Origin: Variovorax beijingensis
GTDB lineage: Bacteria; Pseudomonadota; Gammaproteobacteria; Burkholderiales; Burkholderiaceae_C
Length of the DNA: 64,000 nucleotides
Assembly: GCF_003951285.1 (NCBI RefSeq)
Contig: NZ_RXFQ01000006.1
Coordinates: 124,001-188,000, forward strand
Direction: 5' to 3'
Numbering within the stretch: the first letter of the stretch is position 1; the number at the start of each line of letters is the position of its first letter. The notes beneath the pieces are model-generated. The model saw only the letters and a program-made list of their open reading frames with translations, did not search any database and was not told where the DNA came from. The position numbers were made by a program, and so were the translations under genes. Positions 54,913-63,520 of the stretch are shown here, piece by piece.

Positions 54913-56283
54913 TCAAACGGCACTTTTTGCCAGCAGCCCGGCCAGCGCGAGGGTGCTGCGGTCCTCGAAATACGGGCCGACGATCTGCACGCCCAGCGGC
55001 AATCCGCCGGCCGTGAAGCCCGCGGGAGCGACCGTGGCGGGCAGCCCGCCCAGGCTCGCGAGTCCGGACCAGGCAGCTAGCGCGCCATAGGGGGTGGGCT
55101 TTCCATCGATAGTGAGTGTGCGCTTCTCAAAATCGGGCTCGGCCACATGCTCGAAGGCCTCGCAGCCCACCGCCGGGCACAGCACGGCGTCGAACCGGGT
55201 GAAGAACGTGCGCATCTGCGCACGGATGCGCGTTCGCGTGGCCAGCAGGTCGAACCAGGTGTGCAGCTGCATCGGCGAACGGCCGCCCGGCTCGGCATGC
55301 GCGAGCACGGTCTGCACGATCTGGCCGTAGGTGTCGCCGACCTCGGCCAGATCAGGCAGCAGGTCCGAGGCTTGGGCCACCGAGGCGCCGACCTTCGCCA
55401 GCCGCTGCCCGGCGCCTTCGACCGCGGCGCGCACATCGGCCGCTACCGCGGCCTGCGGATGGGCGGTGACCACCAGCACGCGCCAATCCTTCGCCGCTGC
55501 ATGGCGCGCCGCGGGCAGCATGAAGCGGCCTTGCGCCACATGGGCCGCATCGGGCCCGGCCAGCACATCGAGCGCCAGCGAGAGGTCGTCAGCGCAATGG
55601 CCGATCGGCCCGACCACCGAGGGCAGCGCGGCCGGCGCCTCCTCGGTGCCCGGAAACGCGAAGCCGCGCGTCGGCAGCAGGCCATCGCTCGGCTTGTGCG
55701 CGTACACGCCGCAAAAGCTTGCGGGAACGCGCAGCGAGCCCGTGAGGTCGGAGCCCAGTTCCAGCGCCACCATGCCGGTGGCGACCGCCACCGCGCCGCC
55801 GCCCGACGAGCCGCCCGGCGTACGCCCGGCGTCGAGCGGGTGCACCGTGCGGCCGTACACCGGATTGGCGCACTGCCAGTCGGCCAGCGCCGGCGGCACG
55901 TTGGTCTTGCCGAGAATCACCGCGCCTGCAGCCTTGAGGCGCGCCACGGCCACGGCGTCCTGTCGCGGCACGAAATCGCGAAACGGCGGCAGGCCCCAAC
56001 TGGTCGGCAGGCCGGCGACGTTGAAAGCCTCCTTCACCGTCATCGGCACGCCCGGCAACGGCCGGCGCTCGCCGCGCGCAAGGGCCGCGTCGGCTTCGGC
56101 GGCCTGGCGGCGCGCGCGGGCGAAGTCGCGCACCACCACCGCGTTGAGCGTGCCATCGAGCGCTTCGATGCGGGCGATGGCGGCTTCGCACAATTCCACC
56201 GCGCTCACCTGCCTGGCGGCCAGTGCCCTGGCTGACTGCGCGGCTCCGGCGGCCAGGAGAGCGGTGGGGTCGAGGGTGGTCAT
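54913..56283 (-). CDS. Amidase (amidase-signature family)
   Basis: The 456-residue product has the Ser-cisSer-Lys triad: Lys in MTVKEAFN (about residue 82), cis-Ser in PGGSSGGGAVAVATG and the nucleophile Ser in GSDLTGSLRVPA. In most members the last motif reads GSDxGGS, so a Thr replaces one Gly here. The fold suits aryl/acyl amidases or GatA-like proteins; without GatB/GatC neighbours a catabolic amidase is more likely. No signal peptide is seen. It is divergent from the CYTH/CHAD gene. Confidence 0.87.
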   Translation of the reverse strand: MTTLDPTALLAAGAAQSARALAARQVSAVELCEAAIARIEALDGTLNAVVVRDFARARRQAAEADAALARGERRPLPGVPMTVKEAFNVAGLPTSWGLPPFRDFVPRQDAVAVARLKAAGAVILGKTNVPPALADWQCANPVYGRTVHPLDAGRTPGGSSGGGAVAVATGMVALELGSDLTGSLRVPASFCGVYAHKPSDGLLPTRGFAFPGTEEAPAALPSVVGPIGHCADDLSLALDVLAGPDAAHVAQGRFMLPAARHAAAKDWRVLVVTAHPQAAVAADVRAAVEGAGQRLAKVGASVAQASDLLPDLAEVGDTYGQIVQTVLAHAEPGGRSPMQLHTWFDLLATRTRIRAQMRTFFTRFDAVLCPAVGCEAFEHVAEPDFEKRTLTIDGKPTPYGALAAWSGLASLGGLPATVAPAGFTAGGLPLGVQIVGPYFEDRSTLALAGLLAKSAV

Positions 56284-56358
56284 GGTGCATGCCTTCCTGC
56301 CGCCTATCCATTGCAGCGGCAGTGCCCGGATGGCGCGAAGTGAGAAAGACAGAGCATC

Positions 56359-57978
56359 ATGGCCGCCATGGAAATCGAGTTCAAGTTTCACATTCCCGCG
56401 GGGCGCCTGAAAGCCGTCGAGGCCGCCATGCGGCGCGGCACCGTGGTGCGCACCCGCCTGCAGGCGCGCTACTTCGACACCGCCGACCAGGCGCTGGCCG
56501 CCGAGGGCATCGTGCTGCGCCTGCGCAAGGAGGGGCGGCGCTGGGTGCAGACCGCCAAGGCCACCGGCGACAACGCGCTGCACCGGCTCGAACACAACGT
56601 CGACCTTGGCGCCGCGGCGGCGGGCGGTGCAGCGCCGGCCATCGACCCGCAGCGCCACCAGGGCACGCCCGTGGGCGAGCGGCTTGCCAAGGTGCTGGCC
56701 GCGAGCGGTGCCCCGCTGGTCGAGCGGCAGTCCACCGACATCGCGCGGCTCACGCGCGACGTGCGCACCACCGGCGCCGGCGCGGCCGTGGTGGAACTGG
56801 CGCTCGATGTCGGCAAGGTCGTCGCCCATGCGGGCACGCCCGACCAGAGCGAATCGCCTGTGTGCGAACTGGAGCTCGAACTCAAGCGCGGCGACGTGAC
56901 GGGCCTGGTCGCGCTCGCGCACCGCTGGTCGCAGCAGCATGGCCTGTGGTTCAGCACCGTGTCCAAGGCCGAGCGCGGCGCGCGCCTGCTGGCGAAGCTC
57001 GATGTGGTTCCGGCCGTGAAGGCCGAGGCGCCGCGCTTTGCCGACGAGAAAGAAAAGCCGGACGGCCGCGCCATCCAGCAGGCCGTGGTCGCGTCCTGCC
57101 TGGCGCAGATGCTGCCCAATGCGAGCGAGATCGCCGCGGGCAGCACGGATGAAGAACAGATCCACCAGCTGCGCATCGGCATCCGGCGCCTGCGCACCGC
57201 GCTGCGCGAATTGGTGGGGCTCGACCCGCGCACCGATCTTTTCAACGGCGCCGAATGGGAGCCGCCGCTGGTCGAGGCCTTTCGCGCGCTCGGCGCCCTG
57301 CGCGACCGCGAGCAGGTGGTGAAGCTGGCGCAGCCGCAACTGCGCGATGCGGGGGCGCCGGAGTTCGATCCCTTGGCTGGCGACGATGCGGCGGCCGAGG
57401 CGCCGTCGCCCGGCGAGGTGGTGCGCGCACCCGCGTTCCAGTCGGTGCTGGTGTCGCTGATCGGCTTTACCGCAGCGACCGCTGCGGAATCTGCGCCGCA
57501 AGCCGATGCCGAAGGTGCCGGGCAGCCCGCGTCAGCGTCAGCGCCGGCGCCGCTCGACGCCGGCGAGGCGCGACGCCATCTGCGCAAGCGCCTGCAGCGC
57601 CTGCACAGACAGGTGGTGCGCGACGGCCAGCGCTTCGAATCGCTGGCCGCCGAGGACCAGCACCGCACGCGCAAGCGGCTCAAGCGCCTGCGCTACCTGG
57701 CCGAATTCGTGGCGCCGCTGTTCGCCGATGAGGACGAGGGAAAAAAACCGGCCGCCGAGCGCTACCTGAAGCGCCTGCGTCCCGCGCAGGACGCGCTGGG
57801 CGAATTCAACGACGAAGCCGTGGCGCTCGCGCTCTACCGCGAAGCCACGGGGCGCGATGCCCGCGCATGGTTTGCCGTCGGCTGGTTCAGCGGACGCCAT
57901 GCGGCGGGCGCGAAGGCCTGCCGCAAGGCATTGGGCAGGATCGAAAAGGCGCCGCGGTTCTGGGAAAAGCGAAGCTAG
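56359..57978 (+). CDS. CYTH and CHAD domain protein (polyphosphate-related)
   Basis: The 539-residue product has an N-terminal CYTH domain (about 4-205; the EIEFKF signature, ARYFDTADQAL, VCELELELKRGD) and a C-terminal CHAD domain (about 230-530; HQLRIGIRRLRTALREL, HRTRKRLKRLRYLAEF) rich in His/Arg. CYTH-CHAD proteins bind or hydrolyse inorganic polyphosphate or triphosphate. An Ala/Pro-rich spacer (about 375-405) splits the CHAD region. Start could be ATG 56359 or 56368. It is convergent with the next gene. Confidence 0.92.
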   Translation: MAAMEIEFKFHIPAGRLKAVEAAMRRGTVVRTRLQARYFDTADQALAAEGIVLRLRKEGRRWVQTAKATGDNALHRLEHNVDLGAAAAGGAAPAIDPQRHQGTPVGERLAKVLAASGAPLVERQSTDIARLTRDVRTTGAGAAVVELALDVGKVVAHAGTPDQSESPVCELELELKRGDVTGLVALAHRWSQQHGLWFSTVSKAERGARLLAKLDVVPAVKAEAPRFADEKEKPDGRAIQQAVVASCLAQMLPNASEIAAGSTDEEQIHQLRIGIRRLRTALRELVGLDPRTDLFNGAEWEPPLVEAFRALGALRDREQVVKLAQPQLRDAGAPEFDPLAGDDAAAEAPSPGEVVRAPAFQSVLVSLIGFTAATAAESAPQADAEGAGQPASASAPAPLDAGEARRHLRKRLQRLHRQVVRDGQRFESLAAEDQHRTRKRLKRLRYLAEFVAPLFADEDEGKKPAAERYLKRLRPAQDALGEFNDEAVALALYREATGRDARAWFAVGWFSGRHAAGAKACRKALGRIEKAPRFWEKRS

Positions 57979-58811
57979 GCGCTCAGATCCAGGTTCAGCT
58001 GAGAACCTGGGAGCGATGGATCAATGCCGCGCTTTGCCAACTTGTGAGCTACGGATCCGGACGCCCATGAAAACAGGCCCATCCACGAGAGCCACAGAGC
58101 GAAGGCAATCAACATGACCAGAGACCATCGCTGCTCGCCCAATGCCTTCTTCATGAACTCGGCCATGCCATCCGATTTCAGAATGCCACAAAGAATGTTG
58201 ACTTCCTGTTCGCTGAACGACGTGCGCGCTGAATTCGCACTTGCAGCTTGTAAGCAGTCGTCGGCTTTCAATGCCGCGGCGCTGAGAGGCCAAGCAGGCT
58301 TCATCTCAGTTGGACTTGCCCAGAAAGATCGTTGCGTGCTTTTCAGCGTGAGGAGCGTCTGAGAGGAGAAGAGACTCGTCACACAGACGAGGCCGATCGC
58401 GACTACGAAAAAAAGCCAGCCCAGCCTCAAAGTTTGCGAAGAACGCGACGGCAGCTTGTGAACCCGAACCTGACGAAGCTCCGCATCAAAGAGTTCTCCG
58501 CACACGCTCAGCGTGCGCATCTGCACTCCGTTCAGCTTCGTCCATTCAATGAGTCGATGTGCCTCTTCCAAGCTGGCGACGGGCACGCCGGCAAACATAC
58601 GAAAGGAGATCAGGCTTGTTTGCTCATCGACGAAAGCGCGAACCTGTGGATCAGAAATTTCCTGCTTCCCATGAACCAACTGCCATAAGCGGCTCAAGAG
58701 GACGTGGCGTGATTCAGTTCGCCACACCACCCAGAGGAAAGCCACCCCGATCAGCAAGGGCGCGACAACGCCAAAGACACTGGAGATGTTGGAAGCGTTC
58801 GGGAAATCCAT
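57975..58811 (-). CDS. Membrane protein of unknown function (DUF6216-like)
   Basis: The 278-residue product has three transmembrane helices: about 8-28 (FGVVAPLLIGVAFLWVVW), 131-152 (LGWLFFVVAIGLVCVTSLF) and 238-258. Between the first two is a soluble region with RMFAGVPVASLEEAHRLIEW. It vaguely resembles DUF6216 proteins. Codon use and base composition are visibly more AT-rich than in its neighbours, suggesting recent acquisition. Its end overlaps the end of the CHAD gene by four bases. No function can be given. Confidence 0.7.
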   Translation of the reverse strand: MDFPNASNISSVFGVVAPLLIGVAFLWVVWRTESRHVLLSRLWQLVHGKQEISDPQVRAFVDEQTSLISFRMFAGVPVASLEEAHRLIEWTKLNGVQMRTLSVCGELFDAELRQVRVHKLPSRSSQTLRLGWLFFVVAIGLVCVTSLFSSQTLLTLKSTQRSFWASPTEMKPAWPLSAAALKADDCLQAASANSARTSFSEQEVNILCGILKSDGMAEFMKKALGEQRWSLVMLIAFALWLSWMGLFSWASGSVAHKLAKRGIDPSLPGSQLNLDLSA

Positions 58812-58825
58812 GACCCAGCTACAGG

Positions 58826-59302
58826 TCAGTGGTGGTGCCCGTGCGCACCATGCACGTGCCGATGCTCGATCTCCACCGGCAGCGCCGCGCGCACGTCCGT
58901 CACCTGGAGGCTGAATTTCAGCGCCTTGCCTGCCCACGGATGGTTGCCATCGAGCAGCACGACCGGGCCCTTGATCTTCATCACGGTGAAGAGGTGCTCG
59001 CGCCCATCGTCGAGCCGGCCCTCGAGCTGCCCGCCCACCTTCACGCCCGGCGGAAATTCGGACTTGGGAATGCTGCGCACCAGCGACTCGTCGCGCAGGC
59101 CGAAGGCGTCCTCGGGCGCCAGGTTCAGCGTGGTCTGGAAGCCCTTTTCCTTGCCATCGAGCGCTTCCTCGATCTTGGGCAGCGTGTTCTCGTAGCCGCC
59201 ATGCAGGTAGGCCATCGGCTCGGGACTGGCTTCGATGAGCTTGCCCTGGGCGTCGGCGACCTTGTACTTGAGGGTGACGACTGTGTCTTTTTCGATTTTC
59301 AT
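58826..59302 (-). CDS. slyD: FKBP-type peptidyl-prolyl isomerase SlyD
   Basis: Cytoplasmic prolyl isomerase and metallochaperone. The 158-residue product has the FKBP core (KIEKDTVVTLKYKVADAQG, YLHGGYENTLPKIEEALDG read in parts) with the inserted IF chaperone loop (NLAPEDAFGLRDESLVRSI) and a C-terminal His-rich tail (EHRHVHGAHGHHH) fit for Ni2+ binding. The tail is shorter than in E. coli SlyD. ATG at 59302 is family-like; the longer open frame runs into the promoter of the ABC operon. Confidence 0.93.
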   Translation of the reverse strand: MKIEKDTVVTLKYKVADAQGKLIEASPEPMAYLHGGYENTLPKIEEALDGKEKGFQTTLNLAPEDAFGLRDESLVRSIPKSEFPPGVKVGGQLEGRLDDGREHLFTVMKIKGPVVLLDGNHPWAGKALKFSLQVTDVRAALPVEIEHRHVHGAHGHHH

Positions 59303-59408
59303 GGGGGGCGATTCTCCCGCAGGGGCGAAGCGGGCGCGTGCGGCTGGCGAGCGGCCCCGTGAGGCATATGGCATGGACTTTGCATGGATAGTACAACTCC
59401 CGATTGTC

Positions 59409-59423
59409 GATTGTCCGACAATC
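59409..59423. promoter_or_regulatory. Palindromic operator for the GntR/FCD regulator (candidate)
   Basis: GATTGTC-C-GACAATC is a perfect 15-base palindrome that fits the FadR/FCD GntR operator pattern T-N-G-T-N3-A-C-N-A. A second copy of the left half (GATTGTC, 59402-59408) directly precedes it. It lies 17 bases before the first gene of the ABC operon, whose last gene is a GntR/FCD regulator, so autoregulation and repression of the operon are likely. Confidence 0.7.
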
Positions 59424-59439
59424 AATAACATCCCATGCC

Positions 59440-60225
59440 ATGACAGCCGCCCCGCCGCCCGTTCTCCGCATCCAGGCCCTGCACAAGCGCTACGGCAGCC
59501 ACCACGTGCTGCGCGGCATCGACCTTGACGTGCTGCCGGGCGACCGCATCGCCATCATCGGCGCGAGCGGTTCGGGCAAGAGCACGCTGCTGCGCTGCCT
59601 CAACTTCATGGAAGTGCCCTCCGCCGGGCAGGTGGTCCTCAAGGGGCGCGCCGTGGGCCGGCCCGTGCCGGGTTCCGACACGCTGCGTTATGGCGAGGCC
59701 GAGCTCAGCGAGGTGCGCAAGCAGGTCGGCATGGTGTTCCAGCAGTTCAACCTGTTCCCGCACATGACGGTGCTGCAGAACGTCATGGAGGGGTTGGTGA
59801 CCGTCAAGCGCCTGCCCGCGGCGCAGGCCCGCGAGCGCGCGCTGGCCGAAATCGCCAAGGTGGGCCTGGCGGACAAGGCCGCCGCCTACCCGGGCCACCT
59901 GTCCGGCGGCCAGCAGCAGCGCGTCGCCATCGCCCGCGCGCTGGCCATGGAGCCCGAGGTGCTGCTGTTCGACGAGCCCACTTCCTCGCTCGACCCCGAG
60001 CTGGTCGGCGAGGTGCTCGGCACCATCCGCGCGCTGGCCGATGAAGGCCGGACCATGCTGCTCGTCACGCACGAGCTCGGCTTTGCCTACCACTTCGCGA
60101 GCAAGGTGGTGTTCCTCGCCGACGGGCTGCTGCACGAGAGCGGCACGCCCGACGAGGTGCTCAAGCACCCGAAGCAGGAGCGCACGCAGCGCTTCATCGA
60201 GCGCTTCACCGCCTTCCACTTCTGA
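59440..60225 (+). CDS. Polar amino-acid ABC transporter ATP-binding protein
   Basis: ATPase subunit of an importer. The 261-residue product has Walker A (GASGSGKST, about residues 42-50), the Q-loop [12 protein letters not shown], the signature LSGGQQQR, Walker B LLFDEP, and the H-loop LVTHE. It is of the GlnQ/HisP type used for amino acids. It heads the operon ATPase-aminotransferase-binding protein-two permeases-GntR. Confidence 0.94.
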   Translation: MTAAPPPVLRIQALHKRYGSHHVLRGIDLDVLPGDRIAIIGASGSGKSTLLRCLNFMEVPSAGQVVLKGRAVGRPVPGSDTLRYGEAELSEVRKQVGMVFQQFNLFPHMTVLQNVMEGLVTVKRLPAAQARERALAEIAKVGLADKAAAYPGHLSGGQQQRVAIARALAMEPEVLLFDEPTSSLDPELVGEVLGTIRALADEGRTMLLVTHELGFAYHFASKVVFLADGLLHESGTPDEVLKHPKQERTQRFIERFTAFHF

Positions 60226-60241
60226 TCCCAGGACCTCATTC

Positions 60242-61195
60242 ATGCACGCCGACAGCGCCCCCTCGAAGACCAGTTCCCAGGCCTACGCGCCCGATGCACG
60301 CAACGACGAAGTGCTCGTCTACGTGAACGGGCAGTTCGTGCCGCGTCACCAGGCGGTGGTGTCGGTGTTCGACGCCGGCTACGTGTGCGGCGACGGCGTG
60401 TGGGAGGGCGTGCGCCTGGTCGACGGCCGCATCGTGTCCTTCGACGCCCACATCGACCGCATGTACGAGGGCGCGAAGTCGATCGCGCTGGACATCGGCA
60501 TGACCCGGGCGCAGACGAAGCAGGTGGTCGTCGACACCTTCCTGCGCAACGGCATGCGCGACGGCGCGCACGCGCGGCTCATGGTCACGCGCGGCGTCAA
60601 GAAAACGCCCAACCAGGACCCGCGCTTCATCATCGGCGGCGCCACCGTGGTGTGCGTGGCCGAGCACAAGGTGGTCACGCCGGAGGCCAAGCGCAACGGC
60701 CTGAAGCTCTTCACCTCGACCTTGCGCTGCAGCGGGCCGGACGTGTTCGACCTGCGGCTCAACTCGCACAGCCGCCTCAACCTGATCCAGGCCCTGATCC
60801 AGGCCATCCAGGCCGGCGCGGACGAGGCGCTGATGCTCGACCCGAGCGGCTTCGTCTCGAGCTGCAACTCCACCAACTTCTTCGTGGTGCGCCACGGCGC
60901 GCTGTGGACCTCGTCGGGGCGCTACTGCTTCAACGGCATCACGCGCGCCACCGTGGTGCGGCTCGCACGCGAGGCGGGCATCCCGGTGCACGAAGGCGAC
61001 TTCACGCTGGCCGAGGTCTACGCGGCCGACGAGGCCTTCGTCACCGGCACGCTGGCCGGCCTCACGCCGGTGTCGTCGGTCGACGGCCGTGCGCTGGCGC
61101 CGCTCGGCCCGCTCACGCAGCGGCTCGACGCGCTCTACCGCGCCTACATCGCCAGCGCGAACGAGGCCCACGGCGCGCTGCCCGCCGCCGCCTGA
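60242..61195 (+). CDS. Class IV aminotransferase homologue without the catalytic lysine
   Basis: The 317-residue product aligns with D-amino-acid/branched-chain aminotransferases: GDGVWEGVRL, HIDRMYEGAKSIALDI, TRGVKK, and VSSCNSTNFFVV in the PLP phosphate-binding turn. At the Schiff-base position, where the family has D-x-K-S-L-N, this protein reads DLRLNSHSRLN, so Asn174 stands where Lys is expected. If the alignment is right it cannot act as an ordinary transaminase. It lies 16 bases after the ATPase gene, inside the transport operon. Confidence 0.85.
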   Translation: MHADSAPSKTSSQAYAPDARNDEVLVYVNGQFVPRHQAVVSVFDAGYVCGDGVWEGVRLVDGRIVSFDAHIDRMYEGAKSIALDIGMTRAQTKQVVVDTFLRNGMRDGAHARLMVTRGVKKTPNQDPRFIIGGATVVCVAEHKVVTPEAKRNGLKLFTSTLRCSGPDVFDLRLNSHSRLNLIQALIQAIQAGADEALMLDPSGFVSSCNSTNFFVVRHGALWTSSGRYCFNGITRATVVRLAREAGIPVHEGDFTLAEVYAADEAFVTGTLAGLTPVSSVDGRALAPLGPLTQRLDALYRAYIASANEAHGALPAAA

Positions 61196-61246
61196 ACACC
61201 GCACACCGCCTGCTCCCTTCAACTTCAGTCCACGGAAAGCCATCCC

Positions 61247-62098
61247 ATGAACGCCACCACTCCCTTCCGGCGCCTGCGCCGTGCCCTCTCCCTTGCGCTG
61301 GCCGCCTCCCTGTCGCTCGGCAGCCTTGCCGCCGGCGCGCAGACCAGCACGCTGCAGAAGATCAAGCAAAGCGGCGAGCTGCGCATCGGCGTTGCGCCCG
61401 GCGATCCGTGGTACTTCCGCGATCCCGCCTCGGGCACCTGGACCGGGCTCGGCGTGCTGCTCGGCGAACAGGTCGCCAAGGAGATGGGCGTGAAGATGAC
61501 GCCGGTCGAGACCACCTGGGGCAACAGCGTGGCGGCGCTGCAGGCCGGGCAGATCGATGCCATGTTCGTGCTCGATGCCACCGAAGAGCGCAAGAAGGCC
61601 ATCGACTTTCCGGCCAGTCCGCTGCTCTGGTATGCGCAGGGCGTGCTCGCGAAGGACGGCCTTGTTGCGAAGAACTGGGCCGACCTCGACAAGCCCGAAG
61701 TGCGCATCGGCGTGGCGCTCGGCACGGCGACCGACCGCGACCTGACCACGCGCCTGCCGAAAGCGAAGATCGAACGCTTCACCAACACCGACGAGACCGT
61801 GGCGGCCTTCATGTCGGGCCGCGTCGACGCGATCGGCTTCTATCACCCGGCGCTGGTCATCGCGTATTCGAAGATCCGCAAGGGCAAGGTGCAGGTGCCG
61901 CAGCCGGTCGTCGCGCTGCCGACCAGCGTGGGCATCCGGCGCGAGGCCGATGCGGGCTTTCGCAACCAGCTCGACGGCCTGATCGGCAAGCTCTACGCCT
62001 CGGGCCAGACGCAGGCGCTGTACGGCCAGTACCTCAAGACCAAGGGCATCGACCCGGCCACCGTGCCCGGCGTGATGAAGGAAACGCTCGGCCAGTAG
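61247..62098 (+). CDS. Amino-acid ABC transporter substrate-binding protein
   Basis: The 283-residue product has a signal peptide (about 1-31, ending AGAQ) and a type II periplasmic-binding fold: LRIGVAPGDPWYFRDPASGTWTGLGVLLGEQ (in parts), VAALQAGQIDAMFVLDATEERKKAIDFP and RIGVALGTATDRDL. It resembles glutamine/lysine-arginine-ornithine-binding proteins. The ligand is unknown, perhaps an amine or D-amino acid, given the neighbouring aminotransferase homologue. Confidence 0.92.
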   Translation: MNATTPFRRLRRALSLALAASLSLGSLAAGAQTSTLQKIKQSGELRIGVAPGDPWYFRDPASGTWTGLGVLLGEQVAKEMGVKMTPVETTWGNSVAALQAGQIDAMFVLDATEERKKAIDFPASPLLWYAQGVLAKDGLVAKNWADLDKPEVRIGVALGTATDRDLTTRLPKAKIERFTNTDETVAAFMSGRVDAIGFYHPALVIAYSKIRKGKVQVPQPVVALPTSVGIRREADAGFRNQLDGLIGKLYASGQTQALYGQYLKTKGIDPATVPGVMKETLGQ

Positions 62099-62131
62099 GC
62101 CGGGACGCATCGAACGGGCAGGCGGGCGCAC

Positions 62132-62812
62132 ATGAACTACGAATGGGACTTTAGCGGCGTCTGGGCGCATCGCGACATGCTGCTGGCGGGCTTCGTCGGC
62201 ACGATGAAGATCGCCGCCGTCGCCATCGCGCTGGGCGTGGTGTTCGGCATCGTGCTCGCGGCTCTTCGGCTCTCGGGCAGGGGGTGGCTCGCGAGGCCCG
62301 CGCTGTGGGTGATCGAGTTCTATCGCAACACGCCGCCGCTGGTGCATTTCTTCTGGGCCTTCTACGCACTGCCGGTGCTCATCGGCGTGAGCCTGGACCC
62401 GTACGCGGCGGCGGTCATCGCGCTGTCGACGCAGTCGGGCGCGTTCTTCGCCGAGGTGTTCCGCGGCGGCCTGGTGTCGATCGAACGCGGGCAGTGGGAG
62501 GCGGCCCGCGCCATCGGCATGCGCTCGCACCAGGCCTTGCGCCGCGTGGTGCTGCCGCAGGCGCTCGCGCGCATGCTGCCGCCGTTCATCGAGCGTTCGT
62601 TCGAACTCATCAAGACCACCGCGCTGGCCTCCACGCTGGCCTACTCCGACCTGCTCTACCAGGCCATGCAGGTCAACTCGATCACCTTCCGGCCGCTGGA
62701 GGTGTACACGGTGGTCGCGGCCATCTTCTTCCTGGCGCTGTTCTCGCTGAGCCTCGTCGCACGCATGGCCGAGCATCGCCTGGCCATTTCCTCCCGCGCC
62801 GCAGGACACTGA
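62132..62812 (+). CDS. Amino-acid ABC transporter permease (first)
   Basis: The 226-residue product has about five transmembrane helices and the EAA loop (GQWEAARAIGMRSHQALRRVVLPQAL, about residues 120-145), typical of HisMQ/GlnP permeases. It also carries the family's FYRNTPPLVHFFW stretch near residue 65. It pairs with the next permease, two bases after its stop. Confidence 0.93.
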   Translation: MNYEWDFSGVWAHRDMLLAGFVGTMKIAAVAIALGVVFGIVLAALRLSGRGWLARPALWVIEFYRNTPPLVHFFWAFYALPVLIGVSLDPYAAAVIALSTQSGAFFAEVFRGGLVSIERGQWEAARAIGMRSHQALRRVVLPQALARMLPPFIERSFELIKTTALASTLAYSDLLYQAMQVNSITFRPLEVYTVVAAIFFLALFSLSLVARMAEHRLAISSRAAGH

Positions 62813-62814
62813 CG

Positions 62815-63483
62815 ATGGACTTCACCTGGGACTTCTCGGCTGTGCTGCAGCACTGGCCCGTGCTGCTCAAGGGCGTGGGCGTCACGGCCGGCCTGTGGGC
62901 CGTGGCCTTTCCCTCGGCCATGGCGATCGGCCTCCTGGTCGCGCTGGGCGCGCGCTCGAAAAGCCGCCTCGTGGGCGCCGCGACGCGCGGCTACATGGAG
63001 CTGTTCCGCAACATCCCGATCCTGATCCAGCTGGTGTGGTTCTTCTACGCGTTTCCGATCCTCACGGGCTGGCAGCTCACGCCCTATGTGGCGGCGCTGC
63101 TGGCGCTTTCGCTCAACGCATCGGCCTACTGCTCGGAGATCTTCCGCGGCGGCATCGCCTCGCTGCCGGCGGGCCAGTGGGAGGGCGCGCGCGCCCTGGG
63201 CATGCGGCGCGTGCAGGTGCTGCGCCGCGTGGTGCTGCCGCAGGTGCTCAAGCGCATGCTGCCGGCCTTCACCAACCGCGGCATCGAGCTGGCGAAGAAC
63301 ACATCCATCGCATCCGTCATCGCGGTGCACGAGCTCATGTACCAGGGGCGCGCGCTGAGCGCCGCCTACTACCGGCCGCTGGAAATCCTGACGGCCGTGG
63401 CCGTGGTGTACTTCGTGCTCATCTACCCTGGCGCCTATGCCGCAAGCCGCCTCGAAAAGCGCCTTGCCTCGCGCAGCCATTGA
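62815..63483 (+). CDS. Amino-acid ABC transporter permease (second)
   Basis: The 222-residue product has about five helices, ELFRNIPILIQLVWFFY, and the EAA loop GQWEGARALGMRRVQVLRRVVLPQVL. It is homologous to the first permease, and the two form the heterodimeric channel. The ATG lies two bases past the previous stop, so translation is coupled. Confidence 0.93.
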   Translation: MDFTWDFSAVLQHWPVLLKGVGVTAGLWAVAFPSAMAIGLLVALGARSKSRLVGAATRGYMELFRNIPILIQLVWFFYAFPILTGWQLTPYVAALLALSLNASAYCSEIFRGGIASLPAGQWEGARALGMRRVQVLRRVVLPQVLKRMLPAFTNRGIELAKNTSIASVIAVHELMYQGRALSAAYYRPLEILTAVAVVYFVLIYPGAYAASRLEKRLASRSH

Positions 63484-63520
63484 CGCCCACCGCCCACGCC
63501 CCGACACCCGACCCGCCGCG

